Below are positions 25,299 through 32,526 of a DNA stretch of 32,526 bases, piece after piece. Under the pieces are notes generated by a model. The model worked only from the letters and a program-made list of their open reading frames with translations. It had not been told where the DNA came from and ran no database searches. A program made the translations under genes and the position numbers. Within the stretch, counting starts at the first letter, position 1, and every line of letters starts with the position of its first letter. Source of the stretch: Candidatus Sumerlaeia bacterium (GTDB taxonomy: Bacteria > Sumerlaeota > Sumerlaeia > SLMS01 > JAHLLQ01); assembly GCA_028284075.1 (NCBI GenBank), contig JANQSL010000024.1, positions 1 through 32,526 of the forward strand, given 5' to 3'.

Positions 25299-25601
25299 TT
25301 ATCCGGTCTCCGCGTCATTGCGTTCGCGATCATAGACAATCTTGCTCAAGTGCATGAACACACCGATTCCAGCCACGGCCAGAGGTGTTCCCAACATCAG
25401 CACTCCCCCGTACCTGCTCCAGAGAGCCCCCTGACCGGCAATCACCACCCAGGAGACGACGAGCGCGGTGGAGAGAAACAACGCTGTTCCCACATCCCAG
25501 TAAAATTTGCGCTGCCACGAAACACCCGATCCACACACGATTCCTTCAAACGCGCGATGAAGCAGCAGAAACAGCACCGTACCGACAAACAGCCAAAACA
25601 A
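25299..25601 (-). CDS. Unrecognised small membrane protein inside the nuo operon (between nuoD and nuoE)
   Basis: This frame overlaps nuoD if read from its longest start. A TTG at 25601 gives a clean gene: the nuoD stop itself forms TAGGAG, and AGGAG stands 7 bases before this TTG. The product is 100 residues with about three hydrophobic segments (2-16, 37-57, 65-85) separated by a polar loop (RAFEGIVCGSGVSWQRKFYW) and ends in a charged tail (YDRERNDAETG). It is not a known Nuo subunit and I recognise no family. Location suggests an accessory or assembly protein of complex I, or a lineage-specific supernumerary subunit. That is inference. Confidence 0.7.
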   Translation of the reverse strand: MFWLFVGTVLFLLLHRAFEGIVCGSGVSWQRKFYWDVGTALFLSTALVVSWVVIAGQGALWSRYGGVLMLGTPLAVAGIGVFMHLSKIVYDRERNDAETG

Positions 25602-25611
25602 CGAGACGCTC

Positions 25612-26820
25612 CTAGCGGTCAACTTCGCCCATGACAGGATCAAGGCTCGCGATAATCGCCACAACGTCAGCGAGCAACTCACCCACGCACATATGCTCCA
25701 GGGCTCCAAGGTTTACGAAACTGGGGCTGCGGACACCAAGGCGATAGGCCTTTGGTCCGCCGTCCGCAATCAGGTGAAATCCGAGTTCGCCCTTCGGGGC
25801 TTCGATCGAGTGGTAGACCTCGCCGGACGGAACCTTGAAACCCTCGGAGGCCAGAAGGAAATGGTGAATCAAATCCTCCATGGACTTCTTCACGTTGTCC
25901 TTGGGAGGGAAAATCACCTTCGGGTTGTCGATATTCATCCGCTCGTGGCTGTGCTTCTCAAGCTTGTCCAGCATCTGGCAGCAGATCCGCCACGACTCAC
26001 GCATTTCCCGCATGCGAACAAGGAACCGTGCATAGCAATCGCCCTCGGTCTCGTACGCCACTTCCCAGTCGGCCTCTTCATAGGCCAGGTAAGGTGTGTC
26101 GCGGCGAATGTCCCAGTCGATTCCCGAGCCGCGCAACGAAGGTCCCGTCAGTCCGAAGTTGAGAGCATCCTGCCCCGTGATTTTCCCGATACCGATCATT
26201 CGCTGAAGGAAAATCTCGTTCTCGTTAAGCATCGCCTCCATCTCTTCCTGGGTGTTCATGTAACCATCCAGAAACTCACGGACACGACGGCGCCATTCGG
26301 GGTAGTCCTCGCGTGCGACTCCGCCGGCACGCATGTATGACACCGTAAAGCGCGCACCGGAAATGAACTCGAAGATGTCGTAAATCTTTTCACGCTGGGT
26401 GAAACCCCACATGAAAACCGTCATCGCACCGAGTTCAAGTGCTCCCGTTCCGACGGCAAGAAGGTGAGCGGACATCCGCGCCAACTCGCACAAAAGCGTG
26501 CGAAGATACCGGCAGCGATCCGTCACCTCAATTTCGAGAGCCTTTTCCACGGTCATAACGAAGGCCGTGTTGTTGCTCATCGGGGAGAGGTAGTCCATCC
26601 GGTCGGTGTACGGAATGAACTGGTGATACGTCTTGAATTCCGCGTGTTTTTCCTTGGCACGATGCAGATAGCCAAGAACCGGCGTGCACTTCGTGACGGT
26701 CTCGCCGTCCAACTCGAGAATGACTCGCAACACACCATGGGTGGACGGGTGCTGCGGGCCCATGTTGAGTGTCATGGACTCGATGTTGGAGTAGTTATGT
26801 TCGACGACCCTGGTAGCCAT
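25612..26820 (-). CDS. nuoD: NADH-quinone oxidoreductase subunit D (49 kDa)
   Basis: A 402-residue subunit that lines the quinone site together with NuoB. Conserved elements are MGPQHPSTHGVLR (quinone-site His), GYLHRAKEKHAE, YTDRMDYLSPMSNN with the quinone-binding Tyr, FEFISGARFTVSYMRAGGV, GPSLRGSGIDWD and the C-terminal LDPVMGEVDR. NuoC is separate, not fused. The LHRAKEKHAE wording departs from the common LHRG.EK.AE and may mark the lineage. The ATG at 26820 follows nuoC by 34 bases. Confidence 0.98.
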   Translation of the reverse strand: MATRVVEHNYSNIESMTLNMGPQHPSTHGVLRVILELDGETVTKCTPVLGYLHRAKEKHAEFKTYHQFIPYTDRMDYLSPMSNNTAFVMTVEKALEIEVTDRCRYLRTLLCELARMSAHLLAVGTGALELGAMTVFMWGFTQREKIYDIFEFISGARFTVSYMRAGGVAREDYPEWRRRVREFLDGYMNTQEEMEAMLNENEIFLQRMIGIGKITGQDALNFGLTGPSLRGSGIDWDIRRDTPYLAYEEADWEVAYETEGDCYARFLVRMREMRESWRICCQMLDKLEKHSHERMNIDNPKVIFPPKDNVKKSMEDLIHHFLLASEGFKVPSGEVYHSIEAPKGELGFHLIADGGPKAYRLGVRSPSFVNLGALEHMCVGELLADVVAIIASLDPVMGEVDR

Positions 26821-26854
26821 TTCGCCTCAAACAGTCACAGTCGAAAGAGTTTGT

Positions 26855-27427
26855 CTAGATATCCGATTCCTGCCGACGAATGCGTGGAATCAGATCCGGC
26901 GGTTCACCCGCACCGGGGTCTGTCGCACGCTTGAAGTAAAAGCTCTTCACACCGCCCAACGGAAAATCCTTGCGCAACGGGTGACCCTCCCAGTCATCCG
27001 GCATGAGGATACGGCGAAGATCGGGATGACCCTGGAAAATAACGCCGAACATGTCGAACGCTTCCCGCTCCATGAAGTTTGCCGAGCGCCAGATCGACGT
27101 CACAGAGGAAACCGTGGGGTCCTCTTCAGGAACAGCGGCGCGAACCCGAACCCGATGCGTTCGCGGAACACTGTAGAGGTCCCAATACACCGTGTAGCGC
27201 GGTGTTTTGCCCTGTGCAGACCAGTCCGCACAGCTCACATAACTCAAATGATCGAATTGAAAATCCGGATCGTCTTTCAACATCCGGCAGACGTCGAGAA
27301 CAACCTCCCGGTCGACATCCACTGACAGCTCACCACGATACTCTGAAACATCGCGAATCGCGTCGCCAAATTTTTCCCTGAGCTTGTTTGTCAGAAGCTG
27401 TTCCAGCTTCTCAAGATCGACTGCCAT
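26855..27427 (-). CDS. nuoC: NADH-quinone oxidoreductase subunit C (30 kDa)
   Basis: A 190-residue peripheral-arm subunit that pairs with NuoD and stabilises the hydrophilic arm. The family signature is plain: SANFMEREAFDMFGVIFQGH, then PDLRRILMPDDWEGHPLRKDFPLGG. The N-terminal half is the usual alpha/beta domain (DHLSYVSCADW). Length is normal for an unfused NuoC. The ATG at 27427 lies 24 bases downstream of nuoB. Confidence 0.98.
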   Translation of the reverse strand: MAVDLEKLEQLLTNKLREKFGDAIRDVSEYRGELSVDVDREVVLDVCRMLKDDPDFQFDHLSYVSCADWSAQGKTPRYTVYWDLYSVPRTHRVRVRAAVPEEDPTVSSVTSIWRSANFMEREAFDMFGVIFQGHPDLRRILMPDDWEGHPLRKDFPLGGVKSFYFKRATDPGAGEPPDLIPRIRRQESDI

Positions 27428-27451
27428 GTATTGACCCCGGCAAACGTGCCC

Positions 27452-27982
27452 TTAGTTGAACAGATAAATCGGTTCCTGACGAATCTTCTTCTGAAGCTGC
27501 ATGATCGAATAGATCAGCGCTTCCGGCCGGGGCGGACAGCCCGGTACGTACATATCCACCGGAACCACTTCGTCGACACCCTGAAGCACGCTGTAAACGT
27601 TGTACATTCCACCACAGGATGAGCAGGCACCCATGGCAATCACCCACTTGGGCTCCGTCATCTGGTCGTAAATCCGCTGAACGACCGGCGCCATCTTCTT
27701 GGTCACCGTACCGGCCACGATCATCAAGTCGGCCTGACGCGGTGAGGGACGAAAGACTTCCGACCCGAAACGTGAAAGATCAAAACGCGATGCCGCTGTT
27801 CCCATCATTTCGATGGCACAGCAGGAAAGGCCCATCATCACAGGCCAGATCGAGTTCCGGCGGCAGTAGGAAATCGCCTCGCTGAGTGTCTTCGTCAGTG
27901 CGTTTTCCGGTGACTGAAGAGTCAGAACCCCGGCCCCTGCCTTGTCTTCGGCTTTGCCGGGAGCATCGATTACTATGTCCAC
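27452..27982 (-). CDS. nuoB: NADH-quinone oxidoreductase subunit B (cluster N2)
   Basis: A 176-residue subunit carrying terminal cluster N2, which reduces quinone. Ligands in LSCCAIEMM (Cys54, Cys55), GACSSCGG (Cys120) and VPGCPPRPE (Cys149) have the same spacing as Cys63, 64, 129 and 158 of E. coli NuoB. I chose GTG at 27982: AAGGAG lies 7 bases upstream and the start overlaps the nuoA stop by 10 bases, a coupled arrangement. An alternative GTG at 28003 has no Shine-Dalgarno. The N-terminal 25 residues before the conserved part are acidic and variable. Confidence 0.97.
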   Translation of the reverse strand: MDIVIDAPGKAEDKAGAGVLTLQSPENALTKTLSEAISYCRRNSIWPVMMGLSCCAIEMMGTAASRFDLSRFGSEVFRPSPRQADLMIVAGTVTKKMAPVVQRIYDQMTEPKWVIAMGACSSCGGMYNVYSVLQGVDEVVPVDMYVPGCPPRPEALIYSIMQLQKKIRQEPIYLFN

Positions 27983-28383
27983 GTCAGGGCTCCTTTTTTC
28001 CACTCATAGAGCAGGCCAATGAGCAGAATCACCATGTAAACCGTCATCAGAATCATGGCAAAGGGCACAAAGCCCGCCACAACGGCGTTCTGACGCACGG
28101 ACAATGCCCATGTGATGATGTAGATGACTTCCATGTCGAAGAGCAGGAAAAGGAGTGCAACCAGGTAGAACCGCACATTAACCTGAGTCCGGGCGCTCCC
28201 GATGGTCGGCACACCGCACTCGTAGGGCTCAAGTTTGACAGCCGTCGGCTTCTGGATACCGAGAAACCGGGACAGAATGAGGTTGGCAACCGCGAAACCC
28301 ACTGCCACCACGAGCATGACAAGAACCGGGAGGTAAGCCTCGGAGATCGGGGTGGAGGCTGTCAGAAGGGGGGGCGAAATCAT
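27973..28383 (-). CDS. nuoA: NADH-quinone oxidoreductase subunit A
   Basis: A 136-residue, three-helix membrane subunit and the first gene of the operon. It has the conserved loop [40 protein letters not shown], which contacts NuoB/NuoD near the quinone site and changes conformation during turnover. ATG 28383 is preferred. A TTG at 28407 would add 8 residues. Neither has a close Shine-Dalgarno. The upstream gap to the divergent DUF2752 gene should hold the nuo promoter. Confidence 0.97.
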   Translation of the reverse strand: MISPPLLTASTPISEAYLPVLVMLVVAVGFAVANLILSRFLGIQKPTAVKLEPYECGVPTIGSARTQVNVRFYLVALLFLLFDMEVIYIITWALSVRQNAVVAGFVPFAMILMTVYMVILLIGLLYEWKKGALTWT

Positions 28384-28406
28384 GGGGCAGACCGGGGCGA
28401 CTCCCA

Positions 28407-28435
28407 AAAGTCCGTGAAAGGATTCACAAAGTCCG
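28407..28435. promoter_or_regulatory. Palindrome flanked by direct repeats just upstream of nuoA (candidate operator)
   Basis: Reading the plus strand, AAAGTCCG occurs at 28407-28414 and again at 28428-28435, exactly 21 bases apart (two helical turns). Between and overlapping them is GTGAAAGGATTCAC (28414-28427), an inverted repeat with 5-bp arms (GTGAA/TTCAC) and a 4-base centre. It lies 24-52 bases upstream of the nuoA ATG in the divergent gap. This looks like a regulator site, but no promoter hexamers with good spacing are seen, and the repeat could be chance. Confidence 0.4.
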
Positions 28436-28576
28436 CGCCATAAGGGGAAGGGGTTGAGACGCCGTCAACGGGAAAGCCCTTGCAGCAATCCAAACCCGTG
28501 CATGATGAACGGTGGAGCCAAAAATCGGCTCTGTCCCGGCACGAACGGCGGGGACGGTAGGAGAGGCGGGAGCCCG

Positions 28577-29179
28577 ATGACAAGCCCGGAATTGGCGAAA
28601 CTTTCGTCAGAAAACCAGGAATCCATGCCCCCGGCAGAGCCGCCTCCCCTCCCTTCGCATTGCAATGGCACTCAAGTTGGGAAAAACTGGTGGGCTCGGT
28701 TTTTTGCATCCTTCCGTTTTACAGGTCTTGTTTCCACCCTCCTTTCGCGAGTTGCCGGAGGAATCAGCCTCCTTGGAGTTTTTGTGGGGGCTTTCGTTCT
28801 CCGTCCCACGGGATCAGATCACAGTGTCTGTGGACTCCATCGTACCGCCGGTATTCCCTGTCCGGGCTGCGGCCTCACCCGCAGTGTTACCAGCACACTC
28901 CAGGGGCATCTCGAATGGGCCCTGGGCTTCAATCCCTTCGGCCCCTTCATCGCGGGGATCATGGTCACCCTCGCGCTGGGACTGCTGCTCCCCCGCCGGT
29001 GGCGGGACTCGCTTGTCGAACGGCTGAGCCCATACAACCGCGTCTTCGGCTGGACTCTCATGGTCTTCGTTCTGGCCCTTTTCATCCATGGAATCTGGCG
29101 AATCGGGATGGTCCTGGGGGGAAATCCTGACTATGAGTGGTGGTCCACCAACTCCGTGCCTCCTTTTGCTCAAGAGTAG
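28577..29179 (+). CDS. DUF2752 membrane protein
   Basis: About 200 residues from the ATG at 28577 (GGGAG 4 bases upstream). Longer readings start at a TTG (28454) or ATG (28502/28505) but have Pro/Gly/Arg-rich, non-conserved sequence. After a polar Pro-rich N-terminus come three hydrophobic segments. Between them is the hallmark CGLHRTAGIPCPGCGLTRS followed by NPFGPF, which defines the DUF2752 family of small membrane proteins. The family has no established function; the CPGCG motif may bind metal or form a thiol pair. It is divergent from nuoA and probably first in a three-gene group with the next two genes. Confidence 0.85.
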   Translation: MTSPELAKLSSENQESMPPAEPPPLPSHCNGTQVGKNWWARFFASFRFTGLVSTLLSRVAGGISLLGVFVGAFVLRPTGSDHSVCGLHRTAGIPCPGCGLTRSVTSTLQGHLEWALGFNPFGPFIAGIMVTLALGLLLPRRWRDSLVERLSPYNRVFGWTLMVFVLALFIHGIWRIGMVLGGNPDYEWWSTNSVPPFAQE

Positions 29180-29236
29180 TGTCTTCTCTTCTTCTGCCAT
29201 TGCGGCCGCTGATCCGTTTCGCTTTTTCGCTCTTCC

Positions 29237-30220
29237 ATGGCTTCCAATTCGGCAACCTCTGACCATGAAACGCCCCCTGCTTCTCCTCCCGTGCTGAAAC
29301 TGAACCGCGGTCAAATCCTCCCGCGGGCGGAAGCGACTGCCGTCGTGGCAATCATTTTTGCCGTTATTGCCTTCGCCGTTCTGATACGTCCCGTGAACAA
29401 GCGATACGCTCTTGGGATGCCGCTTAACATCGAACACACCCAGCCGACTGAAGAAGAACTCCGCGAAGCAGTTGAGGCAGAGCCTGAAGATCCGTGGATT
29501 GCATACTCCGCCTGGAGGGCTGCCGAACCAGGCGCTTTCCGCGAAGAGCTGCGCATTCAAGCCTTCCGCCTTTTTCACACGCCATCAATTCAACGATTCT
29601 CTCTGACAACCGCTCAACGCGATGCACTCCACAGTCTGGCACTGGACTTTGCCGAGCACAGCGACGACGCCATCACGAACTGGTCGTGGAAGCGCTACGC
29701 CGCGGACTTCAAGCCATGGGAGCACCGGGACATTCCCTCCACTCCGGTTCATTCAGAGTTTATCAGCGACCTTCACGGCCTGAATACCAGTCTCAGTATT
29801 CAGGATTTCGTTGATGGTCTGAGCAAACCTGGCGCCTTGCGAATCGACAAACCGTCGCCGGAAAACAATCCGAACGGGATTTCCGATAACTATCAGACAA
29901 CATGGGGTCAGGATAACAGAATCGCGATAACGATTCCCGAATCCGACAACGAAGCCTTACTTGTTTTGCACGGCGGAGCCGGAGCCGACATCGGCTCCCT
30001 GGTGGAAGTCAGATATGACGATGTCAGCATGGTCATATACGCCCGCGATGATCGTGTCCTCACCCTTGCCGTTCCGCCCGGAACAACTCATATCAAAATC
30101 CGTGTGCTGAATCCAGGAGGGTCGTCCAAATACAAACTCCCCGCGGAGGAGGGTGACCGCTGGACATCTCACACACGGGTCGCGCATTTTGCCGGAGTTT
30201 GGGAACTGCACACACAGTGA
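29237..30220 (+). CDS. Unrecognised single-pass membrane protein upstream of an O-antigen ligase-like gene
   Basis: A 327-residue protein with one hydrophobic helix (about residues 33-52) after a polar, Pro/Ser-rich N-terminus, so most of it likely faces the periplasm. Residues about 70-155 are helical and acidic (PTEEELREAVEAEPEDPWIAY). Residues about 215-325 look beta-rich (NRIAITIPE, LLVLHGGAGADIGS, VLTLAVPPGTTHIKIRVLNPGG), perhaps a jelly-roll or sandwich domain. I recognise no family. Its stop overlaps the GTG start of the downstream gene as GTGA, so the two are translationally coupled and probably function together. Confidence 0.8.
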   Translation: MASNSATSDHETPPASPPVLKLNRGQILPRAEATAVVAIIFAVIAFAVLIRPVNKRYALGMPLNIEHTQPTEEELREAVEAEPEDPWIAYSAWRAAEPGAFREELRIQAFRLFHTPSIQRFSLTTAQRDALHSLALDFAEHSDDAITNWSWKRYAADFKPWEHRDIPSTPVHSEFISDLHGLNTSLSIQDFVDGLSKPGALRIDKPSPENNPNGISDNYQTTWGQDNRIAITIPESDNEALLVLHGGAGADIGSLVEVRYDDVSMVIYARDDRVLTLAVPPGTTHIKIRVLNPGGSSKYKLPAEEGDRWTSHTRVAHFAGVWELHTQ

Positions 30221-32232
30221 ACACTTCACCGGGCCCCACACTCAGCCGATTCAGGCTCTGCCTGACAGTTATTGTCGCCCTTGTGGTCGCGGCGCTGCCT
30301 CTTGCTGTCACAAGCCAGCTATTGGATCCGCGAACGTCGCAACGATTCTGGATGCAATGTACCTTCTTCATCATTGCCGCCCTTGCCGCCTCCGTTGGGT
30401 GTGTTCGCTCGAAAACCTTCTCACTTGAGCGTGCCGACGTCTTTGCACTGCTTGTCGCTTTCGCGACGGTCCTCTCCGCTCTGACGAGCGCGACTCCTGC
30501 GGCATCTTTCGGAGAGAGCCTGTTCCTGCTGTCACTTGCCACCTCGTGGTTTTTGTTTCGAGCCGTCCTTTCGAGTCACACGGGTTTTCTTGTTACCGGC
30601 GCAGCCTTTCTGGCTGCGGGCATGGTCGTGACAGCGGCCGCCATCGCTCAATCGCGAGGCCTGGATATTCTCGACTACAGCCAGACTGAGCGGGAAGGCA
30701 AACTCCGGATTGCTTCGACACTGGGAAATCCCAACTACGTTGCATCCTTTCTTGCACCGTTGATTCTTCTCAGTGGAGCCCTCGCGACACGAAAAGCAAT
30801 GACACTGCGAGTCGCGGGCACGGTGTCCGCAATGCTCTTCGTCATTGCTCTTGTCATTTCCGGAGGACGTGCCGGGCTGGGCTCCTTCGTGATTGGCCTG
30901 GCGGTCGTTGCCATTCTGGCGGCAATCCGTTACTTTAAGTGTGACCGACAATTTGGAACTCGCCCCATTGTTATCACCTCCGTGGCCATGATGCTTATGC
31001 TGACGGGTTTCGTGACTGCGCTTCGACTGGCCGGTTACGACGTTGTGGCACGAATCGTCGAGGGGGGCGAAGTTTCGCTCCGCCTCCTTCCATGGCACCT
31101 CGCCTGGGACATGTTTCTTCAAAACCCTCTTACGGGAACCGGGCCAGGCCGTTTCTTTGTGGAAAGCCGCGACTACCTCATTCCATTCCTGGCGAACCCG
31201 GACAACGCGATCTATCTTTTCGAGCATGCCCGCGGACGCGGAGGCGCCGCATCTCACTTGCACAACGAGTTCCTGCAGATATTGGTCGAAACCGGCATCA
31301 TCGGACTTGTCTCATTCGCTCTGTTGTTGGGAACCGTTCTTGTTTCGATACTCCGGCGCACTTTTAATCCAAGCCGGACCGACTGGCTTTCGCAGGCATT
31401 TCTTGCCGGCGCCCTTTTCTGTATGATGTCTGACGCCGTGTTCGGCTTTCCCTTTTCACTCCCCGCAAGCGGCCTTCTCTTCTGGTATCTCATGGCAGCC
31501 TCCACAACAAACCAAAGTGAAGAGACAATTCTCTTCCAGTGGAATCCTCCCGCTGCGATCCGCCTCGTTTCAGGCGTTCTGCTGACCGGTTTCCTGGTTG
31601 GAGGATCATACCTTTCGTTTCGCCAGGCGAAAGCAGTCGCGCTCCGGGTGAAGGTCGCAGCACAACCTGACATGCTTCGCACATCGCCTCGTACCGTGAG
31701 AGAGCTGGAAAAAGCCTGGTTCGCCGCTCCCTTTTTGAAACCAACCTCTGTTACGTTAACGAACTTTCACCTCGAGCGAGGCGACGACCGGAAAGTTGAT
31801 GATTTGCTTCATCAGGTTGAAAAACACGACTACCTCGGGGGACCCGGCTATCAGCAGTGGGCGGTTTCCGTGCTCCGCCTGGGGGACCGTGACCGCGCTG
31901 TCGAGTATCTGCGCCGGGCGCGAATTCTTGATCCTCAAAACCCTGAAATCGCTGAATACCACGCCTACCTCCTGATCCAAACAAAGCAGTTGGATCAAGC
32001 CATGGACGCCTTGCGAGATGCATCACGATTCGATGCCATACGGCCCAATGCCTTTTACCTTGAAGGTATTGTTTATCGCGAACGCGGGAACCCCGCTGCC
32101 GCCGCCAATGCATTCAAGCGCGCCAAACGAGTCCTGCCACTTTATGTGCGAAACCTGCTGTTCGATCCTCAGGAACTTGAGGCTCTCTATCAGGAAGCCT
32201 TAATCGATTCAGCGCCCGAGAACGTGCCGTAA
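30217..32232 (+). CDS. O-antigen ligase/Wzy-family membrane protein with C-terminal TPR region
   Basis: About 671 residues from GTG 30217; TTG 30199 is also open. Roughly a dozen membrane helices (about residues 10-460) include a GRAGLGSF element and the Wzy_C-type signature GTGPGRFF, then SHLHNEFLQILVETGIIGLVSF. The Arg and His in these blocks correspond to residues needed by WaaL ligases. This family joins undecaprenyl-linked polysaccharide to lipid A core or protein, or polymerises repeat units. Residues about 510-650 form a soluble region with TPR-like helices (VSVLRLGDRDRAVEYLRRA, AYLLIQTKQLDQAMDALRDA, VYRERGNPAAAANAFKRA). Ligase versus polymerase cannot be decided. It overlaps the convergent epimerase by 24 bases. 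Confidence 0.85.
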   Translation: MNTSPGPTLSRFRLCLTVIVALVVAALPLAVTSQLLDPRTSQRFWMQCTFFIIAALAASVGCVRSKTFSLERADVFALLVAFATVLSALTSATPAASFGESLFLLSLATSWFLFRAVLSSHTGFLVTGAAFLAAGMVVTAAAIAQSRGLDILDYSQTEREGKLRIASTLGNPNYVASFLAPLILLSGALATRKAMTLRVAGTVSAMLFVIALVISGGRAGLGSFVIGLAVVAILAAIRYFKCDRQFGTRPIVITSVAMMLMLTGFVTALRLAGYDVVARIVEGGEVSLRLLPWHLAWDMFLQNPLTGTGPGRFFVESRDYLIPFLANPDNAIYLFEHARGRGGAASHLHNEFLQILVETGIIGLVSFALLLGTVLVSILRRTFNPSRTDWLSQAFLAGALFCMMSDAVFGFPFSLPASGLLFWYLMAASTTNQSEETILFQWNPPAAIRLVSGVLLTGFLVGGSYLSFRQAKAVALRVKVAAQPDMLRTSPRTVRELEKAWFAAPFLKPTSVTLTNFHLERGDDRKVDDLLHQVEKHDYLGGPGYQQWAVSVLRLGDRDRAVEYLRRARILDPQNPEIAEYHAYLLIQTKQLDQAMDALRDASRFDAIRPNAFYLEGIVYRERGNPAAAANAFKRAKRVLPLYVRNLLFDPQELEALYQEALIDSAPENVP

Positions 32233-32526
32233 ACACTCGTCAAGGTGAGGGTGCACAAACTCATAGCCGGACTCCAGCAACGTCATCGGCTTCACGCGGG
32301 TGGACTTGAGAATTGCGGCTTCGGCCATTTCACCAAAAAGAACCTTGAGCGCAAACCGCGGTACCGGAGGTCCCGTCGGGCGACCAAGAACACGCGCCAG
32401 CGACTTCGTGAATTCCGCGTTTCGAACGGGATTCGGAGCAGTCAGGTTCACGGGTCCGGCAACTTCATCTCTTGCCGCACAGTGTTCAACAGCGCCGAGA
32501 ACGTCGTCGATTGATATCCAGGACAT
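32209..32526 (-). CDS. TIGR01777/YfcH-type NAD-dependent epimerase, C-terminal part
   Basis: The reading frame enters from the right edge and stops at 32209, leaving 105 codons. The visible portion has SWISIDDVLGAVEHC, GPVNLTAPNPVRNAEF and the DUF1731-type end VKPMTLLESGYEFVHPHLDECL, which together are typical of the YfcH/TIGR01777 branch of short-chain sugar-nucleotide epimerase-like proteins. The N-terminal Rossmann part with the NAD-binding motif is outside the window. The physiological role of this family is poorly known. The ATG at 32526 is internal, not the true start. Confidence 0.9.
   Translation of the reverse strand: MSWISIDDVLGAVEHCAARDEVAGPVNLTAPNPVRNAEFTKSLARVLGRPTGPPVPRFALKVLFGEMAEAAILKSTRVKPMTLLESGYEFVHPHLDECLRHVLGR

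Noticed and set aside
25693-26340. A 215-codon plus-strand frame opposite nuoD
   Set aside because: Antisense to a strongly conserved subunit, with no motif of its own.
28454-28576. N-terminal extension of the DUF2752 protein from TTG 28454
   Set aside because: The added 41 residues are Arg/Gly/Pro/Asn-rich and non-conserved in appearance, and the ATG at 28577 has a better ribosome-binding site.

Overview
The window is a dense, mid-50s %GC (by eye) stretch of a Gram-negative bacterial chromosome with no RNA genes, IS elements or CRISPR arrays. A lipid A-type acyltransferase, an MlaE-type permease, an O-antigen ligase-like protein and a complete 14-subunit complex I point to a diderm, respiring organism. 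The Amuc_1100/PilO-like protein and the NuoD wording (LHRAKEKHAE in place of the common LHRG.EK.AE) suggest, weakly, an uncultured PVC-allied lineage or a neighbouring phylum such as Hydrogenedentota or Sumerlaeota. No marker gene here settles the taxonomy.

Layout. 1-336 (-) is the N-terminal part of an FHA-domain protein, cut by the window edge. Reading away from it are an Amuc_1100/PilO-like membrane-anchored protein, a STAS-TPR fusion, a lysophospholipid acyltransferase and a lone MlaE permease (526-4796, +). Then come three minus-strand genes (4803-8956): an FAD-dependent oxidoreductase of the protoporphyrinogen oxidase/UDP-galactopyranose mutase superfamily, a REC-HD-GYP response regulator and an 8-oxoguanine deaminase-like amidohydrolase. 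A plus-strand glycosyltransferase operon follows (9034-11590), with two GT2 enzymes and a 66-residue membrane protein between them, all translationally coupled.

The centre (11609-28383, -) is one long nuo operon in the order A-B-C-D-x-E-F-G-H-I-J-K-N-y-L-M. Every subunit is present with its cofactor ligands, and NuoC and NuoD are separate. Three things are unusual. NuoN precedes L and M. Two unrecognised small genes are embedded: x, a three-helix membrane protein between nuoD and nuoE, and y, a soluble protein between nuoN and nuoL. NuoN also has an enlarged hydrophilic loop. A palindrome flanked by 8-bp direct repeats 21 bp apart lies just upstream of nuoA.

Divergent from nuo is a plus-strand surface-polysaccharide-like group (28577-32232): a DUF2752 membrane protein, an unrecognised one-helix protein, and an O-antigen ligase-like protein with a C-terminal TPR region. 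The window ends in the C-terminal part of a TIGR01777/YfcH-type epimerase (-).

Together the window encodes the core respiratory NADH dehydrogenase, flanked by envelope and polysaccharide functions and by signalling proteins (FHA, STAS, HD-GYP). I found no defence or mobile system. The best candidates for something undescribed are the two orphan proteins inside the nuo operon, the coupled small membrane protein between the glycosyltransferases, and the orphan protein translationally coupled to the ligase.
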